This document shows, piece by piece, positions 8,981 to 18,596 of a stretch of 64,000 bases of DNA (the stretch's first letter is position 1; every line of letters begins with the position of its first letter). The notes below the pieces were generated by a model. That model did no database searches, was not told where the DNA came from, and saw only the letters and a list, made by a program, of their open reading frames with translations. Origin of the DNA: Clostridium grantii DSM 8605 (GTDB lineage: Bacteria; Bacillota; Clostridia; Clostridiales; Clostridiaceae); NCBI RefSeq assembly GCF_900129965.1, contig NZ_FQXM01000017.1, forward strand, positions 1 to 64,000. The letters are read 5' to 3'. Made by a program: the position numbers and the translations under genes.

Positions 8981-10411
8981 TCCAGTAGCTTTTAAAATGC
9001 TATCATAATGTTGCTGTACATACTCACTTGATGCTGTTGATGAATGTGGTTTACTATTTTGTAAATATAAATCAAAATGTCCTGATACATCATTAGAATA
9101 TATGGTTGAAGCTCCGTGCGGCATGCCAGAGAAAGAAGCGGCTATATTCATTCCATCTTTATGTATAACAACTGCCCTTGGAGACCATTGCCAAGTTGGA
9201 AATAATTCTTTCATAATTTGTGTATCCTTTGAAGTTACAGGTTCCACATCAGAATGATTATAACCACCCATCATTCTTACAGTAAAAGTTTTTCCGGTTT
9301 CTACATCAAGAATTTTAAGAGTATCCCATCGTTTAATTAAATATTGGCCTTCTAGATACCAGTCCACAAGTTCACCAGTATTTTGTATTCTTGAAAATTC
9401 ATTGGCAAAAACAGTATATTCCCTTGGAGCATAATCAGAGATTGCAATCTTATCTCCAGCATCTAGCCATTGATCTGCAGTCATATAATTATATTTTAAA
9501 ATATCATTTACAGCTACATTAAAAACATTACTAATACCACTTACTGTGTCTCCTGCTTGAACTATATATGTTATAGCTGGCCATTCATTTATAGCATCAG
9601 AAGTTTCAGTGGAGATCTTAGAGTTTTCACTAGTACTGGGTATTATTAGTTTTTGACCAATACTTAAATAATCAGTTGTTAAGTTATTTTGTGTTTTTAT
9701 TTTATCCATAGTTACTTTATATTTCTGAGAAATATTCCATAAGGTATCACCCGAAGATACAGTATGGGTAGTGTTTTTAACTTGTAAGGCAGTATTTTCA
9801 GATGAAATTTCTTTGATTTTTAAGTTTTGACCAACTGATGAAGTATCGAAGGTTAAATTATTTAAAGCTTTTATCTCATCTACAGTAGTGCTATATTTTT
9901 GAGAAATTTTCCAAAGTGTATCTTGAGTTTGAACAGTATAAATTTCATAGTTTAAATTAGAAAGTTCTTCAATTGTGGGCTCAGTAATATAAAGACTCTG
10001 TCCTATAAATATGTTGTTATTAGTTATATTATTATAGCTTTTTATATCGTTAATACTTACATTATACTTTTGAGAAATTACCCATAAGGAATCTCCAGAT
10101 TCTACTGTATGAATTAAAGGGGTAGAAGTTGAGGCTACGGTTTCAGCTTTGGCTTCTACTGGACTCATTCCTCCAGCTAAAGCAATTGAACCTACTAATA
10201 CTGAACCTAGTAATATCTTTACAGTATTTATTTTTATATCTGGGAATTTTTCTTTTATGTATTCATTTATACTTTGATTAAGTTTTTTATCTTTATTCTT
10301 GTATTCTTCTAAAAACTCTAATGAAAACTCTGTAGAATTTTCATTTACATATAAATGAAGAATATAACTATCATAGCTTTTTTCTAGCCGATAGTCTTCA
10401 AATATATCCAT
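8975..10411 (-). CDS. membrane-tethered LysM-repeat protein
   Basis: 478 residues starting at an ATG behind AAAGGAGG. A hydrophilic, probably cytoplasmic region of about 85 residues is followed by one membrane helix (KILLGSVLVGSIALAGG), then four LysM modules of about 44 residues beginning HTVESGDSLW, YTVQTQDTLW, HTVSSGDTLW and YIVQAGDTVS. The last ~145 residues form a domain I do not recognise by name, rich in conserved-looking Trp, His and Gly (WQWSPRAVV, GMPHGAST). LysM modules bind peptidoglycan GlcNAc, so the protein should sit at the wall. There is no obvious hydrolase domain. Confidence 0.8.
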   Translation of the reverse strand: MDIFEDYRLEKSYDSYILHLYVNENSTEFSLEFLEEYKNKDKKLNQSINEYIKEKFPDIKINTVKILLGSVLVGSIALAGGMSPVEAKAETVASTSTPLIHTVESGDSLWVISQKYNVSINDIKSYNNITNNNIFIGQSLYITEPTIEELSNLNYEIYTVQTQDTLWKISQKYSTTVDEIKALNNLTFDTSSVGQNLKIKEISSENTALQVKNTTHTVSSGDTLWNISQKYKVTMDKIKTQNNLTTDYLSIGQKLIIPSTSENSKISTETSDAINEWPAITYIVQAGDTVSGISNVFNVAVNDILKYNYMTADQWLDAGDKIAISDYAPREYTVFANEFSRIQNTGELVDWYLEGQYLIKRWDTLKILDVETGKTFTVRMMGGYNHSDVEPVTSKDTQIMKELFPTWQWSPRAVVIHKDGMNIAASFSGMPHGASTIYSNDVSGHFDLYLQNSKPHSSTASSEYVQQHYDSILKATGK

Positions 10412-10730
10412 AGACAATATACCTCCTTTGGTAGATAAAAAATTAATAGTTGAATTAATTAATGCATAGATTGAAATAGAGTTGACAATTGAGGGTAAAA
10501 TGTTAAAAAATTTAATGTGAACAGTATTTGAACACCGTAACAAATAGTATGTACTAAAATTTAAAGTATTATTAATGATAATTGTATTAGTATTGATATT
10601 AAGTAAAAAAATATTGATTTTTATTTTTAATTAACATAAATTTAAAATAATTATAAAAAAAATAAATCAAAATGTATAGCTTATGTATCTAATAATTAGA
10701 AGGATTATCCAAAGTGGAAGGAGTAAAACA
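10412..10730. other. intergenic region between divergent LysM and sigma-factor genes
   Basis: 319 bp, very AT-rich. No gene of convincing length, RNA motif or clear sigma-A promoter was found. Two TGAAC motifs and a CGTAAC lie around 10517-10542 and resemble ECF-type promoter elements, but the spacing is shorter than usual, so I do not call a promoter. Confidence 0.4.
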
Positions 10731-11201
10731 ATGGACAAAAAAGAATTTACTCAGAGCATAGAGGCTATGAAAATCCAATTATATAAAACGGCTTACTTGT
10801 ATTTGGGTAACGAGACAAGTGCCATGGAAGCAGTGGATGAAACTATTTTCAAAGCTTTTAAAGCCTTAAAAAAGCTTAGACAACCTCAATTTTTTAATAC
10901 ATGGATTACTCGTATTTTAATAAATGAATGCAAAAAAGAGCTAAAACGTCTTAAACGAATGAGTCCTAGAGAAAATCTACCCATTGAAAAATATGATGAG
11001 GTATCTTATGATCAATTGCCACTTAAGGAGGCAATTGCAAAATTAAGTGAGGAGCTTAGATGTGTTGTGATTTTGCGATATTTTTCTGGATACACTCTTT
11101 CTGAAACTGCTAAGAGTCTTGATATTCCACAAGGAACAGTGGTAACAAGGCAACGTCGCGCACTGAATCTACTTAAACTTGAATTATCGGAGGTGGAATA
11201 A
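10731..11201 (+). CDS. ECF-type RNA polymerase sigma factor
   Basis: 156 residues. Sigma-70 region 2 lies in the N-terminal half (LYKTAYLYLGNE..., FKAFKALKKL...FNTWITRILINECK) and region 4 in the C-terminal half (LSEELRCVVILRYFSGYTLSETAKSLDIPQGTVVTRQRRAL), a helix-turn-helix that reads the -35 element. The ATG is preceded by GGAAGGAG. The next gene starts 3 bp after the stop and encodes a membrane protein with the layout of an anti-sigma partner, the usual arrangement for stress-responsive ECF pairs. Confidence 0.9.
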   Translation: MDKKEFTQSIEAMKIQLYKTAYLYLGNETSAMEAVDETIFKAFKALKKLRQPQFFNTWITRILINECKKELKRLKRMSPRENLPIEKYDEVSYDQLPLKEAIAKLSEELRCVVILRYFSGYTLSETAKSLDIPQGTVVTRQRRALNLLKLELSEVE

Positions 11202-11204
11202 AAA

Positions 11205-12599
11205 TTGAATAGAAGTGAAGAATACTTAATGTTAATTAAGGAGCTTGATAATACTCCGCCCCAGTTAGAATATAGTATGCAACGAGTGGAAGCAAAACTG
11301 AAAAAAGAACACAAAGGTCGATTTTTCACTGTATCTCTAACTAGTTTGGTTATTTTTTTCATTACCTTTATTTTACTTGTTAATAGTTTTCCAACGTTTG
11401 CTTATGCTTGTGGTAGAATACCACTAATAAAAAATCTTGCTCAATTAGTAGCATTTTCACCATCATTAAGTGCTGCAGTTGAAAATGAATATGTGCAGCC
11501 TATTGAAATAGAACAAACTCAAAATGGAATTACTGCAAGAATAGAATATGTAATTGTAGACCAAAAGGAATTGGATATTTTTTATTCCTTAGACTCTGAA
11601 AACTACAATGAAATGGATGCAAATCCAGAAATCAAAGCTAGAGATAATTCACCACTTGAGGGCTATTCCCTAATATCAGGAAATTATGACACTGGTAATG
11701 GGGAATTGAATCATATAACAGTTAGTTTTGTAGATGTAGATATGCCAGATAGCATGATTTTAACACTAAAAGTACATGATAATGGTTGGAGGAAAGAAAT
11801 TGTAGAAGTGGAGAATGAAATAACTTCAGAAAATGAATATATGGAGCCAGATTATATAAGTGAATTTAATTTTACACTTGAATTTGATCCATATTACACT
11901 TCACAGGGGGAAGAGTTAATATTAAACCATAACTTTGAAATTGACGGCCAAACACTTGCGTTAGAAACAGCTGAAATCTATCCAACTCATATAAGATTAA
12001 ATTTCTTGGACAATGAAGATAATTCTGCATGGCTAAAGGAGTTCAAATTTTACCTTGTAAATGAAAAAAAACAGCGCTTTGATAAAATCACTAATGGTAT
12101 AACTGGGACAGGATCTGTAGATTCACCTATGATGAGATCGCATCATTTGGAAAGTTCTTTTTTTTCCGAAAGTAAAAGTCTTACCTTGTATATTACTGGT
12201 GTTACTTGGTTAGATAAGGAAATGGAAACAGTAAAATTAGACCTTGCGAATATTACGGCAGAAGAACTTCCTCAAGGGGTTACTTTTGTAAATGCAGAGC
12301 GTAAGGGAAATGATTGGTTACTTATCTTTGAAGCAACAGAAGAAGCAGAAAATCATTCTTATCAGATTTGGAACCAAGACTACTATGACCAAGAAGGTAA
12401 TGAATATTTCTATAATAGCTGGGGAACCACTCATAACATGGATTCTTGGAATGATAAAGCAGAACAATTTGTGGAAAAAACAGGTGTGTTTCAGGTAGAG
12501 ATTACTTTAAAAGATTATACTTTTGATACGGTTTATATGTCACCTTCTTATTCACGTAGAATAGAATTTGTAGATCCTATTGTTATTGAAGTGAAATAG
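11205..12599 (+). CDS. DUF4179-type membrane protein, probable anti-sigma factor
   Basis: 464 residues from a TTG start with GGAGGTGG upstream. A short cytoplasmic N-terminus (about 45 residues) precedes one membrane helix (about 47-68) and a large extracellular part. The region just after the helix matches DUF4179, and the later beta-rich part resembles DUF5643. Family members in Firmicutes are encoded next to ECF sigma factors and are thought to hold them inactive at the membrane; that role is inferred from position and topology. Confidence 0.75.
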   Translation: MNRSEEYLMLIKELDNTPPQLEYSMQRVEAKLKKEHKGRFFTVSLTSLVIFFITFILLVNSFPTFAYACGRIPLIKNLAQLVAFSPSLSAAVENEYVQPIEIEQTQNGITARIEYVIVDQKELDIFYSLDSENYNEMDANPEIKARDNSPLEGYSLISGNYDTGNGELNHITVSFVDVDMPDSMILTLKVHDNGWRKEIVEVENEITSENEYMEPDYISEFNFTLEFDPYYTSQGEELILNHNFEIDGQTLALETAEIYPTHIRLNFLDNEDNSAWLKEFKFYLVNEKKQRFDKITNGITGTGSVDSPMMRSHHLESSFFSESKSLTLYITGVTWLDKEMETVKLDLANITAEELPQGVTFVNAERKGNDWLLIFEATEEAENHSYQIWNQDYYDQEGNEYFYNSWGTTHNMDSWNDKAEQFVEKTGVFQVEITLKDYTFDTVYMSPSYSRRIEFVDPIVIEVK

Positions 12600-12683
12600 T
12601 CATAATTTTTTTATTTAAAGTAGCAGTATTTATTCATATAGAATATTTTTGTTGGATTAGAAAAAAGACTTTATTTTATATTA

Positions 12684-12712
12684 TTGTATATATAATGTTA
12701 ATAGGGTATACT
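12684..12712 (+). promoter_or_regulatory. promoter of the thiC leader
   Basis: TTGTAT (12684-12689), a 17-bp spacer and TATACT (12707-12712) lie about 30 bp upstream of the TPP aptamer. Confidence 0.5.
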
Positions 12713-12742
12713 TTAAGAGTATTATAAAAACTTAATAATAAA

Positions 12743-12836
12743 TTTGCTAGGGGTGCTTATTATAAGCTGAGACTGAGATTTTTTTCTAACCCTCATAACC
12801 TGATTTAGATAATTCTAACGTAGGGAAGTACAGTTA
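12743..12836 (+). promoter_or_regulatory. TPP riboswitch (THI box)
   Basis: The conserved elements occur in order: GGGGTGC, GCTGAGACTGAGA, ACCCTCATAACCTGAT, then TAGATAATTCTAACGTAGGGAA-type sequence ending near 12826. These are the pyrimidine- and pyrophosphate-sensor arms of the thiamine pyrophosphate aptamer. It lies in the 382-bp leader of thiC, so TPP should repress thiC. Confidence 0.95.
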
Positions 12837-12860
12837 ATGTTGATAATTTTTGTTAATATA

Positions 12861-12891
12861 AACACACAAACTTCTGTTTGTGTGTTTTTTT
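12861..12891 (+). terminator. riboswitch expression-platform terminator
   Basis: ACACACAAAC pairs with GTTTGTGTGT (loop TTCT) and is followed by seven or more T. It starts about 25 nt after the TPP aptamer and is the natural ligand-controlled terminator. Confidence 0.85.
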
Positions 12892-12917
12892 AATATAACA
12901 TCACGATAACCATTTTA

Positions 12918-12948
12918 TGAGGAAGCGAAAATCGCTTCCTCATTTTTT
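12918..12948 (+). terminator. second terminator-like hairpin before thiC
   Basis: TGAGGAAGCGA pairs with TCGCTTCCTCA across a 3-nt A loop, followed by TTTTTT. It is as strong as the first terminator yet lies between the riboswitch and thiC, 33 bp before the thiC start. Confidence 0.75.
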
Positions 12949-12981
12949 GGGAAAATAAATAATAATAAAGGGGATGTAAAA

Positions 12982-14280
12982 ATGAATTACACAACACAAA
13001 TGGATGCAGCAAGAAAAGGTATTATTACTAAAGAAATGGAGATAGTTGCTCAAAAGGAAAGCATAGAGGTTGAGTTACTTAGAGAACTAATTGCAAAAGG
13101 TCAAGTTGCTATTCCAGCTAACAAAAATCACAAAAGTATTGAACCAGAAGGGGTTGGACAAGGTTTAAGAACTAAAATCAATGTTAACTTAGGAATTTCT
13201 AAAGATTGTTGTGATGTTGACCAAGAATTAGAAAAAGTTACAAAAGCTATTGAAATGAATGTAGAATCTATAATGGACTTAAGTTGTTACGGTAAAACAG
13301 AGGAATTTAGAAAAAAATTAATTGATAAGTCTACTGCTATGATAGGTACTGTACCTATATATGATGCTGTGGGTTTTTATGATAAAGATTTAAAAAACTT
13401 ATCTGTTCAGGAACTTTTGAAAGTTATAGAAAAACATGCTGAGGACGGTGTAGATTTCATTACTATTCATTCGGGTATTAATAGAGAAACAGCAGCGGTA
13501 TTTAAAAGAAATAAAAGAAAACTTAATATAGTTTCAAGGGGTGGATCATTGATTTATGCTTGGATGGAGTTAAATGGTAAAGAAAATCCGTTCTATGAGT
13601 ATTTTGACGAGATTTTAGATATTTGTGCAAAACATGATGTTACAATAAGTTTAGGAGATGCATGTCGTCCAGGTTGTATTGCAGATTCTTCAGATGCTTC
13701 TCAAATAAAAGAATTAATGGTTTTAGGAGAGCTTACTTTGAGAGCTTGGGAAAAAAATGTTCAAGTTATGATAGAAGGTCCAGGACATATGTCTATTGAT
13801 GAAATCGAAGCCAATGTACTTTTAGAAAAAAAACTTTGTCATGGAGCACCTTTTTATGTTTTAGGCCCTATTGTTACAGATGTTGCTCCTGGATATGATC
13901 ATATTACAAATGCTATAGGAGGTGCAGTTGCCGCCGCAGCAGGAGTTGATTTTTTATGCTATGTAACTCCGGCAGAGCACTTAAGACTTCCCAATCTTGA
14001 TGATATGATAGAAGGGATAGTTGCTACTAAAATTGCAGCACATGCAGGTGATATTGGTAAAAAAATAAAAGGTGCTAGAGAGTGGGACAATAAAATGTCA
14101 GACGCTAGAAGAGAACTTGATTGGGAAAAAATGTTTGAACTTGCTCTAGAACCAGAAAAACCAAGAAGATATAGAAAAGAATCTACGCCAGAAGAAGAAA
14201 AAACTTGTACAATGTGTGGTAAAATGTGTGCAGTCAGAAACATGAATAAAGTTATTGATGGAGAAGATATAATGTGTTAG
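12982..14280 (+). CDS. thiC: phosphomethylpyrimidine synthase ThiC
   Basis: 432-residue radical SAM enzyme that converts aminoimidazole ribotide to the HMP-phosphate pyrimidine of thiamine. Family blocks include MDLSCYGKTEE, GTVPIYDAV, DFITIHSGI, RGGSL, SLGDACRPGC, MIEGPGHMSIDEI and LGPIVTDVAPGYDHI. The C-terminal cluster motif is visible as CTMCGKMC. It is the short form without the long N-terminal extension of the E. coli enzyme. Control by the upstream TPP riboswitch confirms the assignment. Confidence 0.97.
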   Translation: MNYTTQMDAARKGIITKEMEIVAQKESIEVELLRELIAKGQVAIPANKNHKSIEPEGVGQGLRTKINVNLGISKDCCDVDQELEKVTKAIEMNVESIMDLSCYGKTEEFRKKLIDKSTAMIGTVPIYDAVGFYDKDLKNLSVQELLKVIEKHAEDGVDFITIHSGINRETAAVFKRNKRKLNIVSRGGSLIYAWMELNGKENPFYEYFDEILDICAKHDVTISLGDACRPGCIADSSDASQIKELMVLGELTLRAWEKNVQVMIEGPGHMSIDEIEANVLLEKKLCHGAPFYVLGPIVTDVAPGYDHITNAIGGAVAAAAGVDFLCYVTPAEHLRLPNLDDMIEGIVATKIAAHAGDIGKKIKGAREWDNKMSDARRELDWEKMFELALEPEKPRRYRKESTPEEEKTCTMCGKMCAVRNMNKVIDGEDIMC

Positions 14281-14309
14281 ATAAATATTATTGTAAAAGA
14301 TAACAAAAA

Positions 14310-14340
14310 AATGGTGGTAGAATTATCTACCACCATTTTT
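14310..14340 (+). terminator. thiC terminator
   Basis: ATGGTGGTAGA pairs with TCTACCACCAT around a short loop, followed by TTTTT. The A-run before it also makes it usable on the other strand. Confidence 0.85.
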
Positions 14341-14417
14341 GCCAGCCTTTGTATATTTTGAACTGTGTATATGATAAAATAAATAAGACTAATTATTATT
14401 AGGTGGTGGCAATAGAT

Positions 14418-15554
14418 TTGAGACAGGTTAAGATAGTACATTGTGCAGATATTCATCTGGGTGCAGAGTTAAGAACACTAGGAAGAAAAGCAACAACACG
14501 TAAATCAGAAATCAAAATGACATTTATGAATATTTTAAAATTGTGTAATTTAGAACAAGTACAAATATTATTAATTGCTGGAGATTTTTTTGATAATATT
14601 CATATAGATGAGAGTACATTAAACGAAATAAAAAATGGATTTTCAAGTTTAAATAATACAATAGTGGCTATTGCACCAGGAAATCATGATCCATTAACGG
14701 AAGATTCACCATATGCAAAAAAAGATTTTTGGCCTGAAAATGTTATTATTTTTAAAGGAGATTTAGAAAAAATAGAGATTGAGAATTTGGGAGTTCGTTT
14801 ATGGGGAGCAGCTTTTAAAGGAACATATGTAACTAATCACATGATAAAGAATGTAAAAATTCCAAATGATGATTTTATTAATATTGGAGTAATTCATGGT
14901 GAACTTGTGGGTCTAAATCAAAAAAGTGATTATAATCCAATTACAGAAACACAAATCAAAAACAGTAAGTTGGATTATGTGGCATTAGGACATATTCATA
15001 AAAGTACTGAAATACTTAAAACCGGGGATACATATTATGCTTATTGTGGATGTCCAGAAGGAAGAGGGTTTGACGAACTTGATGAAAAGGGTGTTTACAT
15101 TGGAATAGTATCAAAAGGAGTATGTAGGTTGGAACATCGTACCATGTGTCGGCGTATGAATGTAGAACTTCATGTAGATATTTCTGAGGCTATGAATTCT
15201 AAAGTGGCCATAGATATTATATTAGATAAAATAAAATTAAAATATAAAGAAGATTACACAGAGCATCTTTATAAGGTAGTATTAGAAGGAAACATAGGTG
15301 ATGATATTAGTATTAATATTGATGATATCAAAGCTATGATTAATGAAGTATTCTTCATTAAAATTAAAGATCATACAAGTATAAAAATGGATTTAGAATC
15401 AGTTTCAACAGAAATAACACTCAGAAATATTTTTATGAGAAAGATGATAGAAAGGATAAATGATGCAAACCCTGATAAAAAAGAAGATTTAAATACAGCA
15501 CTTAAACTTGGTGTAAAAGCATTTTTCGGGGGTATAAAATATAATGAAGATTAA
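14418..15554 (+). CDS. DNA repair metallophosphoesterase, YhaO/SbcD-like
   Basis: 378 residues from a TTG start; AGGTGGTGG lies 8 nt upstream, which excludes the GTG at 14403. The calcineurin-like nuclease core is clear: HCADIHLG (D, H metal ligands), GDFFD, GNHDP, and LGHIHKS near residue 190. The enzyme should be the nuclease of an SbcCD/Mre11-Rad50-like complex. The downstream ATPase gene overlaps its 3' end by 11 bp, which suggests coupled translation of the two subunits. Confidence 0.88.
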   Translation: MRQVKIVHCADIHLGAELRTLGRKATTRKSEIKMTFMNILKLCNLEQVQILLIAGDFFDNIHIDESTLNEIKNGFSSLNNTIVAIAPGNHDPLTEDSPYAKKDFWPENVIIFKGDLEKIEIENLGVRLWGAAFKGTYVTNHMIKNVKIPNDDFINIGVIHGELVGLNQKSDYNPITETQIKNSKLDYVALGHIHKSTEILKTGDTYYAYCGCPEGRGFDELDEKGVYIGIVSKGVCRLEHRTMCRRMNVELHVDISEAMNSKVAIDIILDKIKLKYKEDYTEHLYKVVLEGNIGDDISINIDDIKAMINEVFFIKIKDHTSIKMDLESVSTEITLRNIFMRKMIERINDANPDKKEDLNTALKLGVKAFFGGIKYNED

Positions 15555-18474
15555 TAAATTGCAGATTGGAAATTTTGGTAAGTTTAAGGATTACGAACTA
15601 GAATTAAAAGAAGGTTTTCAAATAATATATGGCAATAATGAGGATGGAAAATCAACTTTAATGGCCTTTATTAAAATGATGTTTTATAGCAAATTAGAAA
15701 GAGGAAGAGACATTCATAAGAATTTAAGAAAAAAATATCTTCCATGGGACGGGGCCATGATGAATGGTGCTGTTGAATTTGAACATGATGGAATATTTTA
15801 TAGACTTCAGAAAGATATTGGTGCTACTCCACGTGCTGATAAAGTAAGATTATTTAATATGGGGACAGGTGAACTTATAGCATTGGGTAAGGATGAAGAA
15901 GTAGGGAAAAGATTTTTTGGACTTGATTTGGGTGGATTTGAGCGCAGTGTTTTTATAAGCCAAATAGGAGGATTCTCATCAACTGGAAATAATGATGAGG
16001 TTGCTGAAAAGCTAATGTCAAATTTGGTTCTTTCAGGGGATGAAACTGTATCACAGCAACTTGTTATAAATCGTATTAATGAGGCATTAGAAGATATGGA
16101 GTCTAAAAACAGAAAAAAAGGAGTTCTTGTTGATGCTAAAAAAGAACTTGAATTATTGTTTACTGAAAGAGCAGATATTGAAATTCTAAATCAACAACAA
16201 AAAGAAATTATAGAAGAGTATAGGGATTTAGAAGAAAAACTAAATGAAGAAAAAAAGAAAATGAAATTATTAGAATTATATACAAATAAAAACAAATTTC
16301 TTCAACTTGCTTTGTTAATTGAAAAAATAAATCAATATACAGAATTAGAACAAGGTTTAGAAAAAGAAAATATTGCATACAAAAACCTTAAATCATTTTT
16401 GAAAAATTGTAATTCTTTAATGGAGGAAAGTGAGAAAATAAAGGGGAGTTTAGAAAAGCTTAAAGGCTCAAATCAGAGCGAATCAAAGAATAAGGCTATA
16501 TTGAGTTTTATTAGTGAAGAAGAATATAGAGATTTAAATGAGTTGGTTGAAAAAGAAGAAAAATTTAAGGAATTATTAACGAAAATTGATGAAAATTTTA
16601 TAAACTCTTTTGAAAGCTTTATAGTGTCAAAAAATAATTTTCAAAATGTACAATTTAATTTAAAACAAGAGATATATTTGAATGAAGAACTACAGAAATA
16701 TCATGAAGATTATGAAAAATATGAAGAACAAAAAATTTATAAAATAAAAGAGAAGGACAGTACAATTAATAGTTTTGAAAGAGATAAGATACAATGGGCT
16801 AATGATAAAAAATTAAGGGAGCAAGAAATTAATTTTACAAATGAAAAAATTTCAATTCAAAGGCAAACTAAGGATAATACTAAAAGTGAAAATTTACTAA
16901 TAATAGTAAGTGTTGTAACATTCATCATTTCTATAATGCTGGGGGTAGTACATATTCCGCTTGGCATAAGCGGAGTAATTATTTCTATTATTATTGGTAT
17001 AATTGGGGTACGAGTTAAGAAAAAACAAAGCATGGCAAAGTATAAGAATATTAATAATGCTCAGACAAATGATTTAGAACTACAAATAGAAAAACTTAAG
17101 AAAAATAATGAAAAGGAAGAAAGTCTTATTTTACATAAATCTGAAAAATATAAAAATGCAATAAGTAATATTTCAACTGAAATTGATAAAATTAATAAAA
17201 AATTAGAGTTATTAGAAGAAAAGAATAATAATTATCAAAAATCTTTAGATAAGATTACAAAGTTATATAATAAAAAAGAAGTGGAAGAAAACCTGGTTAA
17301 AATTAAGGCGAAAGCATATTTTAAAGACAAGAACTACATTATTGAGAAATATAGGGAAGATTCAAGTCTAGGTGAGGATATTAAAATTACAATTTTAGAA
17401 CAAGAAAAACTAGATGAGGTTAAGGTTAGAGAATATAGGAATAAAATTGAAGTGCTCTGCTATAAATTAAAAAGTAATATTGAAGATAAAATGAAAGAAA
17501 AGTCTTGCCTTTCAGTAGCAGAGTTTGAAAACAAGTATTTAGAATATGCTTCCGATTACAAAAATCAAAAAGCTATTCTTGAAGCGGAGCGTGAATATTT
17601 AAATAAAGCTGAAGAGTTTTTGAACAAAGTAAAGGAATATCATAGTGTAAAAAGCTATGAAGAAGGTGAACTTTTAATAAGGAATCTTTGGGAACAATTA
17701 ATTCAAGTGGAAAAAGAAAAAGAAGAAGCATTTAATATTGCTAAGGGTATGGGACATACTGTTTTTTCAATAGAATATTTAATGGAGGAAAAAAATAAAC
17801 TTGAACTATCTATTAAAGAATTAGAAGAGTTTAGTGAAAATAGATATGAAGTAGAAGAACTCCAACAATTAAGAAAAAGTTTTAGCTATGAAAATTTACA
17901 ACAAGAATTGTTTGAATTACAGAAAAAAATTAAAACACCAGATAAAAATTTAAGTCAACTTCAACAACAAATAGAAGAAAAACAAGAAGAAGTGAAGGAA
18001 AAAGAGAATTATTTCAATTGTCTCAAAATCACATCAGAAGTGATGAAAGAAGCTTCTGATGAAATGCATCAAAGTTTTGGACCTGAATTGAACAGAAAGA
18101 CAACTGAAATATTTAAAAATTTAACAAATGGAAAGTATGGAAACTTAATTGTTACAAAGGATTATGATATTTCAATACAATCAGGTATTCATTATAGAGA
18201 ATGGGGCTATTTAAGTAATGGGACAGTTGATCAAGCTTATCTTTCATTAAGACTAGCTATTACAGAACTTATTTCAGATAAAAATATTGCTTTACCTTTA
18301 TTCTTAGATGATGTGATGATACAGTATGATGATAAAAGGATGAGGGCAGCTTTGAAATTTTTATCAGAGTATGCCGATGAAAAAGGAAAGGAATTTCAAC
18401 AGCTATTATTTACTTGTCACCAACATATCCTAGATAATTCAAAACCTTATAATATTAAAATAGTTAAAATATGA
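15544..18474 (+). CDS. SMC-like ATPase, YhaN/SbcC-like
   Basis: 976 residues. A Walker A (GNNEDGKSTL, about residues 29-38) opens the N-terminal ATPase half; long Lys/Glu-rich coiled coils fill about 180-430 and 480-860; the C-terminal half carries a signature-type LSNGT and Walker B LPLFLDDVM. Two adjacent hydrophobic helices (about 448-487) interrupt the coiled coil, a feature of the YhaN branch that suggests membrane association. It should form a Rad50-like complex with the preceding nuclease and process DNA ends. Confidence 0.88.
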   Translation: MKINKLQIGNFGKFKDYELELKEGFQIIYGNNEDGKSTLMAFIKMMFYSKLERGRDIHKNLRKKYLPWDGAMMNGAVEFEHDGIFYRLQKDIGATPRADKVRLFNMGTGELIALGKDEEVGKRFFGLDLGGFERSVFISQIGGFSSTGNNDEVAEKLMSNLVLSGDETVSQQLVINRINEALEDMESKNRKKGVLVDAKKELELLFTERADIEILNQQQKEIIEEYRDLEEKLNEEKKKMKLLELYTNKNKFLQLALLIEKINQYTELEQGLEKENIAYKNLKSFLKNCNSLMEESEKIKGSLEKLKGSNQSESKNKAILSFISEEEYRDLNELVEKEEKFKELLTKIDENFINSFESFIVSKNNFQNVQFNLKQEIYLNEELQKYHEDYEKYEEQKIYKIKEKDSTINSFERDKIQWANDKKLREQEINFTNEKISIQRQTKDNTKSENLLIIVSVVTFIISIMLGVVHIPLGISGVIISIIIGIIGVRVKKKQSMAKYKNINNAQTNDLELQIEKLKKNNEKEESLILHKSEKYKNAISNISTEIDKINKKLELLEEKNNNYQKSLDKITKLYNKKEVEENLVKIKAKAYFKDKNYIIEKYREDSSLGEDIKITILEQEKLDEVKVREYRNKIEVLCYKLKSNIEDKMKEKSCLSVAEFENKYLEYASDYKNQKAILEAEREYLNKAEEFLNKVKEYHSVKSYEEGELLIRNLWEQLIQVEKEKEEAFNIAKGMGHTVFSIEYLMEEKNKLELSIKELEEFSENRYEVEELQQLRKSFSYENLQQELFELQKKIKTPDKNLSQLQQQIEEKQEEVKEKENYFNCLKITSEVMKEASDEMHQSFGPELNRKTTEIFKNLTNGKYGNLIVTKDYDISIQSGIHYREWGYLSNGTVDQAYLSLRLAITELISDKNIALPLFLDDVMIQYDDKRMRAALKFLSEYADEKGKEFQQLLFTCHQHILDNSKPYNIKIVKI

Positions 18475-18540
18475 TATAGAGTTTTGATATAGGTAATAAG
18501 GATATAAAAATGCTTGATTTTAACTTGAAAATTTTAGAAA

Positions 18541-18593
18541 TGTGCTAATCAAAAAACTAGTCATTAGGGATAGTTTTTCAATTAGCACATTTT
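18541..18593. terminator. bidirectional terminator between yhaN-like and fucosidase genes
   Basis: TGTGCTAAT and a run of A followed by ACTA pair with TAGTTTTT and ATTAGCACA around an 11-nt loop, then TTTTAT. It separates two convergent genes. Confidence 0.7.
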
Positions 18594-18596
18594 ATA

